A DNA stretch of 64,000 bases, taken from NCBI GenBank assembly GCA_036426205.1, contig CM071568.1, positions 50,437,045 through 50,501,044 on the forward strand, given 5' to 3'. This document shows, piece after piece, positions 21,811 through 33,280 of the stretch. The first letter of the stretch is position 1; every line of letters starts with the position of its first letter. The translations under genes were made by a program, and so were the position numbers. The DNA comes from Ascaphus truei. Taxonomy: Eukaryota > Chordata > Amphibia > Anura > Ascaphidae. The notes below the pieces were generated by a model. It was not told the origin of the DNA. It was given only the letters and a program-made list of their open reading frames with translations, and made no database searches.

Positions 21811-22660
21811 ATGCTGGATGTTTTTAGTGGTTTTGAAGTGCCTGACAACACAACCGAGCAATACAGGAACAGAATGGAGGTCAAGATGGATCTTTTTTTT
21901 GAGAGAATGGAGAGGATGAATAGGTGCATGGGTGTTCGCACAGAGAAGATTGAGAGGAACATTGCAGGGCTCTATTCTATGCTTGGAGTCCCTGCTCCTG
22001 TATGTCAAACGCAGGCGGGCAACCGGGACACACCTTCTTCTCCCATGGAGGAACTGCATACACCCCCCTGTGCAAACTCTCCATCCCTGTATTTGACCTT
22101 CACAGTGCCAACACCAAGAACACCACGGGAACCCCCTCCGTCTCCAGGATATAACTTTCTGTTGGAGTCAATGACAACCCCAGTAATAGGATGGCAACTA
22201 CAGGAGGAAATCATCCTCCCAGACCATCTACCCCCACCCGCTGCCAGAAGCACACCCGGTCCAGCACCAAGGATTGTACAGCTCCCAGACATCCTACTGA
22301 AAGACCTCCCGCTGAGCATCCAGGAGAAATACAAGACAAGATACGGTGGTCTACCGCAGAAATTTGCTGCGTTCATTTTTAAACACCACATCAGTTTTGA
22401 GATGTACAGCGAGTGGAGCCAAAATGTAAATTATGAAGACAATAAGACCAAGAAGGGGCTTTCTGCAAATTTAAGGAGAACTATTATGGATAAGTGAAGC
22501 GCTATTTCAATGTGAACGGAATTCTTGTGAGAACCGTGAGAGACAGCATCAATGCCCTTTTGAGACATAAAAGGGCTCTTCCCTGTAGGTCCATCGACTT
22601 TTTGGATGATTACATGCATTACATTTATTTAAAAATAATGATGAAACACAAATGTTTTTA
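21811..22660 (+). pseudogene. BEN-domain-like protein, frameshifted
   Basis: The frame 21811-22497 encodes an acidic N-terminal part with a helical segment (RMEVKMDLFFERMERMNRC), a Pro-rich middle, and a C-terminal domain beginning LPLSIQEKYKTRYGG. That domain runs to LSANLRRTIMDK at the stop. A +1 shift at about 22490 continues it as VKRYFNVNGILVRTVRDSINALLRHKR to a stop near 22660. The ANLRR...Y-P/V...W-like...IN-L-R pattern resembles BEN domains, which bind DNA or proteins and occur in host and transposon proteins. A Pro/His-rich tandem region (21560-21770) lies upstream in another frame. BEN is a tentative call, and its mobile origin is inferred from the setting. Confidence 0.4.
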
Positions 22661-22699
22661 ATATAATAATAAAAAAGTTGATTGTTTTCAAATTATTTA

Positions 22700-23304
22700 A
22701 TTGTTTAATGCTTCTTCTCTATTTTGCATGTCTGGAGCTGAGCAAAGATAACGCACAGGAAACACTCCCTTGGTGCAGGAAACTTTCTCAGCAATACTTT
22801 GGGCTTGAACTTTTTCTCTTTGTAGATTATCTGCCTGACTGTGAATTGTTGGAGCTCCAAATCCTTAGAAATGTTTTTGTAACCTTTTCTACTCTGATGA
22901 GCATCAATAACTGCTTTTTTGAGGTCCTCAGAGATTTGTTTTGACTGTGATATGACGTGTTTCCACACAAACCTCACAATTTTTCTGATCTTTATATAGG
23001 GTGGGGCCTCCCAAACTCACACTGAAGATCTAACTATTTATTTAAACACCTGATTCTAATTATCCCCTTTAATTTATCTAATAAAACCAGGGTTTCACTT
23101 ATTTTTGCACATACCCTGACTCTTAATTACTCATTGTTTATCTAATTCATACAACATTTTGTTTCAAAAGTCATGGAATTGGTTAAAAGAAACCCTATTG
23201 GATATTTAAGAAAAGGCTGGTTTTGTTTCTAGAAGGTTATCATAGAAAAACTATGGAATGTCTGTAACGGTCATTGGGGTTCACACACTTTTTTAAACCA
23301 CTGT
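22700..23304 (-). mobile_element. Tc1-like transposon, 5' part
   Basis: On the minus strand the terminus CAGTGGTTTAAAAAAGTGTG (23304-23285) is flanked by TA at 23305-23306. A transposase N-terminus (22977-22790) includes SKQISEDLKKAVIDAHQS, GYKNISKDLE and FTVRQIIYK, which are the paired helix-turn-helix DNA-binding features of Tc1-like transposases. The catalytic part and the other terminus are missing, and the reading frame degenerates after KFKP. It is a dead truncated copy. Confidence 0.8.
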
Positions 23305-23324
23305 ACAGTATATATTCAATATTC

Positions 23325-23374
23325 ACACACACACACGTGCGCACGCACGCATGCATGCGCACGCACACACACAC
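23325..23374. repeat. Alternating CA/CG purine-pyrimidine tract
   Basis: A cacacacgtgcgcacgcacg-type run of about 50 bases, compatible with Z-DNA formation. Confidence 0.8.
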
Positions 23375-24229
23375 TTTTATTTGTTTTCTTCTGTCAATTT
23401 GATGCCAAAAAAAAACAATTTTCAAAGCTTAGTACCCACATGTATAGAAAACCAGAGGTGCACATATGATAAACTCTGTACTATGATGTATCTATTTACC
23501 ATTTATTTACCTATCTGAAGTACATTGCATATGGTTAAGTGTTCCATAAGGTGGCTCATTTCACCCTGCTTAGTAGCTTTTATATTTGGTTCTAACACTG
23601 CATAGTAACATAAAACACATAAAATGATGAGAAGCCTGGTTGGACTATTTAAACTTATGATGAAACTTTTATATGTAATTTAACTTCTGTGTGCTGTCTT
23701 GCCTAAACATTGTCCAACTCCTTTTATATCAATTAGCCTACAGTATACATAACATGAAAAAATAAATAAATTATATTATGTGGATTATATACTAACTGCT
23801 TTTTGGAATCACCAGTTCACCATACAAAAGAATGGATTTGAACGGTAAAAGGAAAGCCCCTCAATTAACATATTCATTTTAACCTCATGCTCACCTGAGT
23901 AGTAACTGTAATATAACAACTGATTATGGCTGACTGCTGCTGCTATTTCAGAATGTGTATTTTGACCATTACACTGCCATACAAAATACTTTGACTTTAC
24001 TCTGTATGTAAAGTAGTGAATATCTATGTTGCCCATGACCCAAGATAGGATGGATATTCTCAAAAACATTTAGGATTATGGGGTAATTTGTTCTGCAATT
24101 ATTCATCAGAGACATCTGATATGTCCCACTGTCATATGTGATTTTTAAGGGATAACAATTTGGATTTTAACAACATACATTACGATACTCCTCTCATGTA
24201 GGCTCCCCAAGACCACAACTTCTGATTAA
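23375..24229. other. No gene recognised
   Basis: Unique-looking AT-rich sequence. Confidence 0.4.
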
Positions 24230-24919
24230 CAACAGCAGGAATAATGATCCCAATGACAAAACAATCAGATTAATTGGGACATATAATACACAATGGGAAA
24301 CTATAGGAGAGTTTCTTACTAGACACTGGCTTTCTTGACGGATAATGAAGATCTTAAACAAATCCTCAAGCCAACCCCAATAATGACCTGCAGGAGAAAC
24401 CGTAGCTTAAAAGATAGGCTAATACATAGCCACTTTAAAGCTATATCAAAAAAGACATAGTTAGGACCCCAACCCAGGGGCTGTTATCAATGTGGACGAT
24501 GTAAAGCCTGTAACGTAATAACTACCACCAAAGAATTTTCGGATTCAACAGGATTGGCAAAATACCACATAAAAGATTTCATTAACTGCCTTACAACAGG
24601 GGTTATCTTCTTAGTTCATTGCTCCTGTGTAAAACAACACGTGGGAAAAACCAACAGACCCTTTAAAACAAAAGTTTTGGAGCATATCGGATCAATCCGA
24701 AATCAAAGAGATACCCCAGTGGCAAGACATGTGCTGCAATACCATCAAGGCGATAGTGAAGTATTAAAAATTACAGGCATCAAACACATCCCCTGGGGAA
24801 TAAGAAAGGGAAACTGGGACAGACGACTTCTCCAAAAGGAGTGTCGGTGGATCCACACCTTGCACACACTGGCGACAACTGGACTCAACCAAGGGTTTAT
24901 ATTTACCCCATTCCTTTAA
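24230..24919 (+). pseudogene. PLE C-terminal fragment of a second, divergent family
   Basis: With frameshifts the plus strand reads RLIGTYNTQWETIGEFLTRHW, PRGCYQCGRCKACN (CxxCxxC motif), then from 24554 a continuous frame with GVIFLVHCSCVKQHVGKTNRPFK (GIY-YIG core), LEHIGSIRNQRDTPVARHV, and RDRRLLQ/ECRWIHTLHTLATTGLN, ending FTPFL at 24919. The Arg and His of the EHxxSIR...PVARH segment are present. The clear difference from the 18801 and 36360 copies shows at least two PLE lineages in this window. The RT is absent and there is a stop (TAG) near 24458. Confidence 0.75.
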
Positions 24920-25427
24920 TAAATGCCAATCTATGGTTCAATAAGTTTGAACCAGAAATGGCTACGGTTACATCAGAATAAGAATGTTATTATCATTTAT
25001 GTTGTAATACACTGAGTCAAAGGTAAATATTATTATTTATTATTATTATTTTAATTAATAAACACAATATGTTATTCACTAAACACAAACACATTATTGG
25101 ACGTTTTATAGGGGATCCAGGTATATTATTTTAAAGAAAATATATCATAGAGGATCGTATTGACTATTTTAGGCGGTCCGATTTAGCGTGATCACTCCTA
25201 CATCACTGACTCAAGTATTTTATTTGTATAATAAACATATATAACACAATATCACATATAACAATGTTTTCTTTAATTGAGTTTGTTATCACTACACCTT
25301 TGACTCCATAGATATTGATATATGGGTTGAGCAGACGCCAGCATGAATATGCACATGCATGAATATGCACACACGATTGTGTGTATATATGCACTTATGC
25401 AGGTATATATCTGCATGCAATCTGCAT
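24920..25427. other. AT-rich spacer
   Basis: PLE 3' flank and AT-rich DNA with a TTA/TAT run (25026-25053). No gene is seen. Confidence 0.4.
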
Positions 25428-25786
25428 ACAGATCGTTAGAGGTTTGGTGAGGTAAGGTGCTCAAAGTGTGCTATATATAGGAAGGAGGGGGACACTCTGG
25501 ATATTGATGCATTGATAAGTGTATATACTGGGCATAAAGCAATGGGGCACTAGATACCATGAAGGCTGGGGTAGGTAGTCCAGAGACAGCCTCCCCTACC
25601 TCATTGGGTTGGCCCTGAGTACTCACAGTATTCACTAGCAACCAGAGTCTCCCCTCCACCGCGTGCTGCTGAAGAGAGATGAAGTCCAGCCAATATAGAA
25701 GAGAATGCAGCGCACCACGATCCAAAAGAAGAGCAGGTCTGGCAAAAAGGTAATCTTTAATGAAGAGTCATAAAAGCAAGGAGCAG

Positions 25787-25826
25787 CCCTTCTACGCGTT
25801 TCGTGTCTAGCACTTTATCAAGAAGT
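25787..25826 (-). ncRNA. Hammerhead-like motif, minus-strand arm
   Basis: On the minus strand: stem I strand CTTC, core TTGATAAA, stem II GTG/CAC with loop CTAGA, then GAAAC-GC-GTA and GAAG pairing with CTTC. The cleavage triplet would be GTA. Core positions 3 and 8 are T and A, a covarying replacement of the usual C-G pair. Confidence 0.55.
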
Positions 25827-25866
25827 TCTAGATAAAGTGCTAGAAACGAAACGCGTAGAAGGGCTG
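25827..25866 (+). ncRNA. Hammerhead-like motif, plus-strand arm
   Basis: Near-mirror of the minus motif: GATAAA, GTGCTAGAAAC, GAAAC-GC-GTA, GAAGGG. Stem II is weakened and the stem I partner falls across the hairpin centre. Confidence 0.45.
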
Positions 25867-26307
25867 CATCCCTTGCTTTTATGACTCTTCATTAAAGATT
25901 ACCTTTTTGGCCAGACCTGCTCTTCTTTTGGATCGTGGTGCGCTGCATTCTCTTCTATATTACAGATCGTTAGAGGTTTGGGATGTGTGGTTTTTAATCC
26001 ATACAAACTACTCTGATTACAAATATTAAGCTAAAAGAAAGAATAATAAGCTAACTGCATTAAAACACTACCTTCAAACGAGATTCTAATGTAAATACAC
26101 AATAGATTCTAAAGGGTAGCAATGCCGAATTACAAATGTTGCCATTGCTATGGTTACTAAATGCTCCCGTGTTAACTGATTCTATTGGTGGCAATACGTC
26201 ATCCACATTCATTTCCCTACCTAGGCAGTGATTGGAGCAACTCCACTGACACTCCTTCCTCTTTTACAATAAAGAGAACGACGACACTACGTAACTTACT
26301 CCTCCCC

Positions 26308-26348
26308 CCCTGACGAAGGGTATGGATGTACACAAAACATGCTTAGGG
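26308..26348 (+). ncRNA. Degenerate hammerhead-like motif
   Basis: It keeps CCCTGACGAA (intact core half), but the second half reads AAAAC-AT-GC in place of GAAAC-GC-GTC. The outer CCC/GGG strands can pair. Probably inactive. Confidence 0.35.
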
Positions 26349-26879
26349 ATTTTAACTGACGCCACGACGGTTGAGCCAAAAACAGAGGCGGCTGCAATCT
26401 GAGGCAATCAGGTTGTATGGCAATATTTTTGTTACCATCCGGTTAATATCTGTCGACAGACAGCTGAACAGTGATACTTTGATACTGTCCTCTCCAATCG
26501 GAGAGTTTGTGCACCACTCCACTATACTACCATCTGCATTGTATCCAATATATGATACATTATACAATTCGACGATGTTGATAAGTTAAATTTGTTACTA
26601 GACTGTCTAAACGTGGTTAATATTGGTTGGTTGTTATTTGTTACACCTTAACTGTCTACCCGGCTGACACATAGCTATATGGTGATACTTTGCTATTTTT
26701 TCTTCAATAGGAGAACTTGTGAACTCTGTTACTATTTGCACTGTAGCCAATGCAAGATATATTAAGCGGTCAAATGGTACTGTAGGGCAAATATCAGTTG
26801 CTATACAGGCTATATGCTATTCAGCTTATTGGGTTGAACAAGAGCCTCCATATAGGCAATTGTTTAAACAGGGGTTATA

Positions 26880-26907
26880 CTGTGTATATATATACTGTAT
26901 ATATATA

Positions 26908-26952
<45 letters not shown>
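26880..26952. repeat. (TA)n microsatellite
   Basis: TATA/TACTG units followed by about 20 pure TA units. Confidence 0.9.
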
Positions 26953-26954
<2 letters not shown>

Positions 26955-26998
26955 AAGATAAAGTCCTCTTTTGGACGAAACGCATCAGAGTATCTCCT
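26955..26998 (+). ncRNA. Hammerhead-like motif
   Basis: AAGATAAA, then stem II GTCC/GGAC with a TCTTTT loop, then GAAAC-GC-ATC and AGAGTATC. The stem I partner is eroded by the TA repeat. G of the GTC triplet context is replaced by A. Confidence 0.45.
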
Positions 26999-27399
26999 TT
27001 GCTGATTTTCACCTTCTGATTCAATAAAGTTTTTTACTTTTTCTGGCTGTTTGGAGGAGCTGTGACTGCTGAATTACTCGTTTTTCTTCCCCTTGCCATC
27101 ACTTCCGGCTGGAGCACGCCGACACCATGAACAGCCTGGAACTACGCTGCTACCTATCAGCGATACAGGCAGACCACACAATTCATCATGAGTACTGACC
27201 AGCTGATTTGTTACATCATAGGACACAGGGTGCAGGTGAGGCCAACGGATACGGACATACTGACTTACCTTTAGGCATTTCCTCGGACATGCCTTTCTGT
27301 ACTTCAACCGGTGATATATGCTTCCTAGCCCCCCACCCTGATTTAGTCCAGAGATGTACAGTGGCGGCACATCTTATTCTTACATTTTCCGCACAGCAG

Positions 27400-27665
27400 G
27401 ATGCATGCGGGCAGCGTGGTGACGCAGCTGTCCGCACGTCACTGTGACGTCACTGTCACGTGCGCGTCCGGCTTCCCCGGCTTCCCCGACACCCCTGAAG
27501 TTTGAAGTGAGGTAAGCGAGGTTACGGGGAAGCAGAGGGGCACAGCAGGAGCAGCTAGGGGGTCGGGAAGGGGGAGCAAAATGCCATGCGAGCGGAGGGG
27601 GTTCACGGATGAGATGCGGCGGCGCGCGGTCTAGACCCGGCGCCAGCCGGACTAAATCCCGGCCA
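27400..27665 (-). repeat. CpG-rich non-autonomous repeat, copy 2
   Basis: Second copy of 9165-9475 in the same orientation, including TGTGACGTCAC (27440-27450), ggcttccccggcttccccga and gcggcggcgcgcggt. Open frames across it are not conserved between the copies. Confidence 0.6.
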
Positions 27666-28422
27666 ATTAGTGGCAAAAGTTAGAATAAAGTGTGCCGCAG
27701 CAGTATGAAGTTCCTACAGCTTTTATAGCAACATTTTATGAAGATGTGGTGTCTTTCTCCTTGTTCTATGGACTGATATATTTACATCCTTGGTAGTAGC
27801 CTCAGGTATACTTGGGGGTCATTCTTCATCTTTTCCATTACTTTAATGATAGAGCTATACATAGCTGATTCACATTTCAATATGGTCGATTAACAGATGC
27901 AGCAGAAATATATATAGACATATTTTTGCATATACAGTAAAGCATGTATGATACAGCATTTCAAGTGAATACTCTTCAATAATATTTTTTTCTGCAGTAT
28001 TGCCTATTTAATTTCAGTTTTGCACTTGATTTACGCTCGTGAGTACCATTGCTTTGTGACGAGTTGTAGGCCCCCTGGCACTTAGGAGCTAAAATTACTT
28101 TACTGACCATAAAGCTATTCAGGCAAAAATGCTATGAAATGTAATTAGGAATTTTTTTTTTTTTTTTTTAAATTACAAATTCCTATACAGAATAATTTGG
28201 CATTTCAGAGGAAGAGTATTTCCTTTTCATCTAATGGTTTTAAGGATGAACTTGTTTAAGTCTGCATAAGATGTCTATTCAAATAAACCTGCAACGTGTG
28301 TTTAAGGATCTGAATGATATTACTCTGAAAAGACTGCTTGTAACATTTGAATTAAATAAAGAAGACAGGAAAATCTTAGGCTTATTACTAACAATCTTTG
28401 TTAATTAATGTTTTATTCTCAG
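27666..28422. other. No gene recognised
   Basis: AT-rich unique-looking sequence with a T run (28151-28170). Confidence 0.4.
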
Positions 28423-28560
28423 GTGCTGAACTTGGAGAGCCTCAGTGCAAACGATTGTGATTGTGTTTTCGGTGACAGTGCCAGGGGGCACTTTCATTAT
28501 TTATCCCAGGCTGCGCCACCCATACATAACTTTATATTTTCAGAAAGAATCTCTAATTAG
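28423..28560 (+). CDS. Weak candidate exon (unidentified)
   Basis: A pyrimidine tract and acceptor (ttttattctcag, 28411-28422) precede an open frame of 45 codons beginning VLNLESLSANDCDC and ending at TAG 28558-28560. There is no donor, no recognised family and no second exon. It could easily be chance. Confidence 0.15.
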   Translation: MLNLESLSANDCDCVFGDSARGHFHYLSQAAPPIHNFIFSERISN

Positions 28561-29689
28561 CACATATGTGGTGTCTTCTCAAGCGCAACTGGGAACACTC
28601 CTCATTACTTTTTCATTTTTATTTTTTTCTGTTTGCTCAAAGTAAGTCAAAGATGAATATTGAATATGACGGCTTGAAAGAACTTTCCATGTTACGGTGC
28701 GCAAGTGAGGAAGAAATAAAAAGTAACAAGTGCTTTAATGATACATAAAATCCCAGTGCAGCTGTCCAAAGCGATCTGCGGCAATGATTCACTGCTGGGG
28801 GGGGGGGGGGGGGAGGGACACAGAGCTCAATCTCAAATTAAAAAAAAAAAAAGGCGAATTTTGTTTGTAAAGCAAAACTATTTTTAAACGTGCTCATTTC
28901 CAAATGGTATTCCTAATGATGATACATAGATATTATCATTCCCAATTTTAGGGGAAATGGAACGAATACTTTTACAGAGCCCCGATTCTCTGATGGGCCA
29001 GTTCTATCACTTCTCACTTCCTCTACAATATATCTTGCTAATTTTATTAGTCTGCTGCTTCACAGCAACAATAACTCACTAGAGGCCAGACTACTGCGAT
29101 TTCCACCTAGCCCAGTAATAATTCATCCATACAATATTAATGATGGGTTAAGATCTGTTTAACAGGGTATTCAAGCTTAGTAAGACACATTTAGACTAGC
29201 AACATATTTTCTTCCGTAACAGTGTAACTATGAAAAACACAGCTGTGTGCTATCAACACAGGTGCTCTTATTACTGTATTTTATTTCTTCGTATTCTAAT
29301 CCTGGTTTTGAATTCTGAGATGTTGTTCTGCCTACATTGCTGCAGCAATGTAAATCAAAATATGCACGTGTACATGATTAAACCACCTAAGGCCCTTATT
29401 ACATGGTGAGGCGCCATGGCTTTTTTTGTTGCACTTTTATAGGGGAGATCATGTTTACTGCTCTTAGGGTGGTGTATGCAATCTGAATTAAAGATGAAAA
29501 ACGCCATTCATGTCATTTAGGGTGACTATAATTTTACTACTGAAGCATTATCGCGCTCGCAATCTTGAAAGACAGTGCTGCGGATCTTCTGACAGCAGTG
29601 TACAAAATAGGGATATACAGCGCAGACAATAGCACAGCAATACTGTGTGTGTTTTTCACCTTGGTCACAGTTACAAGCTAATTATGTGT
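28561..29689. other. No gene; G run
   Basis: Unique-looking DNA containing a 17-base G run (28797-28813) and an A run (28841-28851). Confidence 0.5.
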
Positions 29690-30280
29690 ATGTAACGGTG
29701 TTCCTCCTCCACCCCGCTCCCAATCGCAGATAGGGGCCATTACAGGGTGTGTGTGGTGCATACCTGCTGGTAACAAGAGGGCTGAATCGTCCGCGATCAC
29801 TTTGGGACACAGGAACAGGCTTCTGAGGTCCATACCCCAGATAATACTTAGCAGTGCAGCGCCTCCATCTGCCGTAGGCTCCAGGGATGTATGGAGATGA
29901 TCTCCCACGGCAGAACTTGTACTCTCCCCCCAGGTAGATAACACACCAGGCCAGAGGTATATTGCAAACAGGAACGGTTTATTACTACACACTTTGCAGT
30001 AACACATCTACGCAGCAGTCGTCTGCCGGATACAGTCTCCTTAGATCAGCTCTCACTGGAGATGGTCCCTGGACCGTCACTACAGGCCAAGGTCACCCGC
30101 AGCCATCCTAACTCTTCCCCACCTCCCTAGCGGAGGCAGAGGTATAATCACACTCGCTCCTCCCCACAGGGAAGAGCACATGGATAGGCCCCAATCTCAG
30201 GATTCCAGACGTGTGACCTGCCTTCCTCAGAGGGAAGGAACAACCTCCAAATTTAGGGTGGTCCTGCCCTTAAGTACAGT
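29690..30280. repeat. Unclassified repeat-like block
   Basis: Its composition is GC-richer than its flanks, starting tgtaacggtgttcc and ending near cttaagtaca. It could be a solo LTR or a SINE-type composite. No terminal repeat or coding evidence decides this. Confidence 0.3.
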
Positions 30281-32193
30281 CAGAAGGCATATATCTTTTA
30301 TTTAAGATTATACCAAATGTAACGTATGAAAAATATATACAGTTTACTTGAAAACTCTTCATTCTATGCTTTTTTCGTATAATAAGCTGCTATGACCTCT
30401 TTTTTGCCTGAGGTGCCTCAACGCCTTGGGGAGTGGAGATTCTTTTTAATGTCTCTTGTATTACTCCGACTTAAACTTTGTTTTGTAATACAAATGCATT
30501 TTTATATATAACAAAAGACAAGGGAGCCCAATACTACATCCAATTGACATAACATATATGGTAATAAGTTTAAAGTTAAATACTTCAATAATAATAATAA
30601 TAATATTTTCTTGGTTATTTAGTTAAACCTTTTGGCCAAAGGGTTATAAGCCTGCATACCAATGTCAATGTGTAACCAAATTTGCAGGTCCTAACACAAC
30701 ACTGTGAACCTTCCCTTTTACCTCTGTATGAGGGGTAACAACCATAGTATGTCCTGTCCATTCTGCAAAATGAAAAAATCTCCCAAGTTAAAAAGGTGGG
30801 AAGGGTGAACTCTGGGAGGAGGGGGCACCTACCTCCAAACAACTGTTGCCAGTTAGAAATGGAATGAACACACACATTCCCAGCAAGCTGGAACCCCATG
30901 GTTTAGGGTTTTTTAAAAGTGAGATTCCTGATTTTGCTTAAGAATTAGGGATATTTCCATATACCTCTATGTACTGTAATGGACCATTGATGTACCAAAG
31001 TAGTAAATTTTGCTAAATACAGCAATGGTAAAAAGAAGGTTAAAAAAATAGCATTCTAATATTTACAAGGATGTTGGTTAAATAGGCACATCTTCATGAA
31101 TGTTTAGTTTATAACTTTTAAAGCTTTCTACACTTTTTTCCCCCCCTCAACTGTATATATTATAAATGAGCCCAAAATCTAAATTAATTTGGGTGGTAAA
31201 CCCCTTTTACTTAGGGTCAGATGCTCTAAGTAGCTGTTAAATCAGGGCTCAAAACATGATGTTATGTAAAACAGGAACCGATGTTATGTTTTGTGATGGT
31301 AATTATATGCAAAATTATTATCTAAAATGTTTCTCATTAGCACATAGGTGTAACATCAAGTGATTGTAGGATTATGTTGATTTATCTTCCAATAAAGTGA
31401 CATTATGTTAGTCATGGGCTTACTCCCATCCACACCCTGAAATAGGTCTTTAAATCAAGTGGAGAGAAAGAGGCAAGAAGAGGAAAATAATGCCTGGATA
31501 TAAAACTGTGTTATTTAACTCATGCCTAATGTTACATTACACTCACCCAGATACAGCATAAGGTCTGGATGGGAGAAACGCCAAGTTTAGCAATTACATA
31601 AATAACGTAATTTTCAGTCTGGGCATTAACTTTTGTACACTTTATAGGGGAGGCCGTGTGTCTCTGTCCGATGTGTATTTGGTCTGGTGTATGTTTGTGT
31701 GTTTTCTGTGAATGTCCTGTTGTGTGCGAGTTTCTGTGATTTTCTGTCCCTTCTGACTCCTGTGACTTCCTGCCCCATCTAACTCTTGTGACCCATTGCC
31801 CCCTCTGACCTCCCTGACTGTTGTGACTCACTGCCCCCTCTGCCTCCTGTGACTCCTTGCCCCCTCTGATTCCTTGCCACCTCTGACTTCTGCGACTCCC
31901 TGCCCCCTGACTCCCTGCCACCTTTGACACCTGTGACTCTTTGCCCCCCCTATGACTGTCTCATTCTCCTGTGACAGTCTCTCTGTCCTGTGTTTTCTGT
32001 GACCCTGTCCTGGAGTGGGGGGTGCTTCAGCAACTGAGCACTGTGGTTAAGGGTGCCCGAAAAGAAAAATTGTTGATAACCTCTGCTTTAGGGGATAGGG
32101 GATGCTATGATAAAGCCTAATTTGTATATAATTTGTGTATCATCACTAATATCTGTTATAATTAACGCCATGCTCTTTACCAGAGAAACCATT
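30281..32193. other. No gene; minisatellite at 31740-31990
   Basis: Mostly unique AT-rich DNA. From about 31740 to 31990, ctgtgactccctgccccctctga-like units of about 25-30 bases are repeated with variation. Frames there follow the repeat. Confidence 0.6.
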
Positions 32194-33141
32194 TATTTTT
32201 GGTTCTTCTACTTGTTTATTCATATTCCAACATAATAACTCCATCCTCCCTGTATTTGTATATGCTTGCCTTCAATCAACTAGCTCTACATATATATACT
32301 AATAACCATTTAGATTTCTCCATTGTTATAAACAAATTTAGTTCGTGTTTTTAATAAGTTCATTTGTCGTATTTAATATGCTTCATGTCTATTTGTTTTA
32401 TATCTGTAATTGTATCTTTTATGTCAGCTCCCGTTCTGTGTTTCACGATCCTCCGCACCCACAGGAGGCAGGTCCCTCACCCGGCGGTCTATTGGTGGAT
32501 ATTCTCCGCCAATGAGATTTACCCGTGGAGATTTTCACGCCATTTCAACCTGCGTGACGTCTCCGTTTGGGGGCGGGGGATCGTCTACAAGTTCAGGAGT
32601 ACTGATAGACACGAGCATACTATTTGACAAAGGGATTGTGTCCCGAAACGCGTCAGAGTGTTCTTTTTGTATCCCCTCACTTACCATGGCTTAAAGACTT
32701 ACTTTTTTACTCATTTGCTGGTGTTTAGCCCCCATCTTTTCACACAGCTGTGCTCCGCTTCTGATCCTCGGATTGTCTTCTTTGCTACATGTTGGCGTGA
32801 TGCACGCATCCGGGTGAGCTGCCACAAATGCGAGTACTCTATTCTCCCTATCACACAGAGGATATTATGACCATTTCTACAGTGCTACTCCAGGGTGATT
32901 GTTTCAGTGGTTCAAATGGACGGTACCATGATTATACACACATAGGTCTGTCCTCATCACAGGGACTGTTATACTATTCACTCATATAGGAGACATACGT
33001 GCACTGGTCTTAAGAGTCTCACCAGGCTTTTATCAGAGCTTATTCCACTTCAAGTGATATTTAGTACTTAGAATCTGCATGTACTATTTAATCCATTTGT
33101 TTACTGAGCACCGATATTTGGGATCTGTTCCTGCTTACCCT
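32194..33141 (+). repeat. PLE pseudo-LTR, 5' copy
   Basis: Matches 43495-44439 from tatttttggttcttct to gcttaccct. It contains the hammerhead-like motif (32612-32672) and a CpG-rich part with tgcgtgacgtctccg before it. Confidence 0.9.
32612..32672 (+). ncRNA. Hammerhead-like motif in 5' pLTR
   Basis: ATACTAT (stem I), TTGACAAA (core), stem II GGGA/TCCC with a TTGTG loop, GAAAC-GC-GTC, then AGAGTGT, which pairs with ATACTAT allowing one mismatch and G-T wobble. The partner in the 3' pLTR has ATATTCT, which restores the mismatched pair. Confidence 0.6.
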
Positions 33142-33280
33142 ATCTACGTACTTTGATCGGTGGCTCATTTACTCTGGACTATTGATATTTTTATCTTATA
33201 TGGGGGCTAAATTACACCAAGTTGGATATATTATCTCTATATATACATTTTTATTTTTGGATTTGTGAGGGAATCTAACA

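Larger units (their letters stand above)
25448..25961 (-). mobile_element. 514 bp PLE-end insertion with 20 bp target duplication
   Basis: A perfect 20-base direct repeat, acagatcgttagaggtttgg, flanks the block (25428-25447 and 25962-25981). The insert has a 244 bp single-copy part and then a 270 bp hairpin (25692-25961) whose arms are near-perfect complements. Each arm starts, at the centre, with a hammerhead-like motif. Long target duplications and inverted 5' copies are features reported for PLE insertions. The element encodes no protein. Confidence 0.75.
26138..27060 (+). mobile_element. PLE terminal-region remnant with internal partial duplication
   Basis: An X-box-like site (minus GTAACCATAGCAAT, 26144-26157) is followed by a degenerate hammerhead-like motif (26308-26348). 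Then come two diverged copies of a roughly 210 bp unit, marked by gtgatactttg...ctccaat.ggaga at about 26470 and 26680, a TA microsatellite (26880-26952), and a second hammerhead-like motif (26955-26996). The end region contains ttcaataaagttttttac (27018-27035). No reading frame is preserved. Confidence 0.5.
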
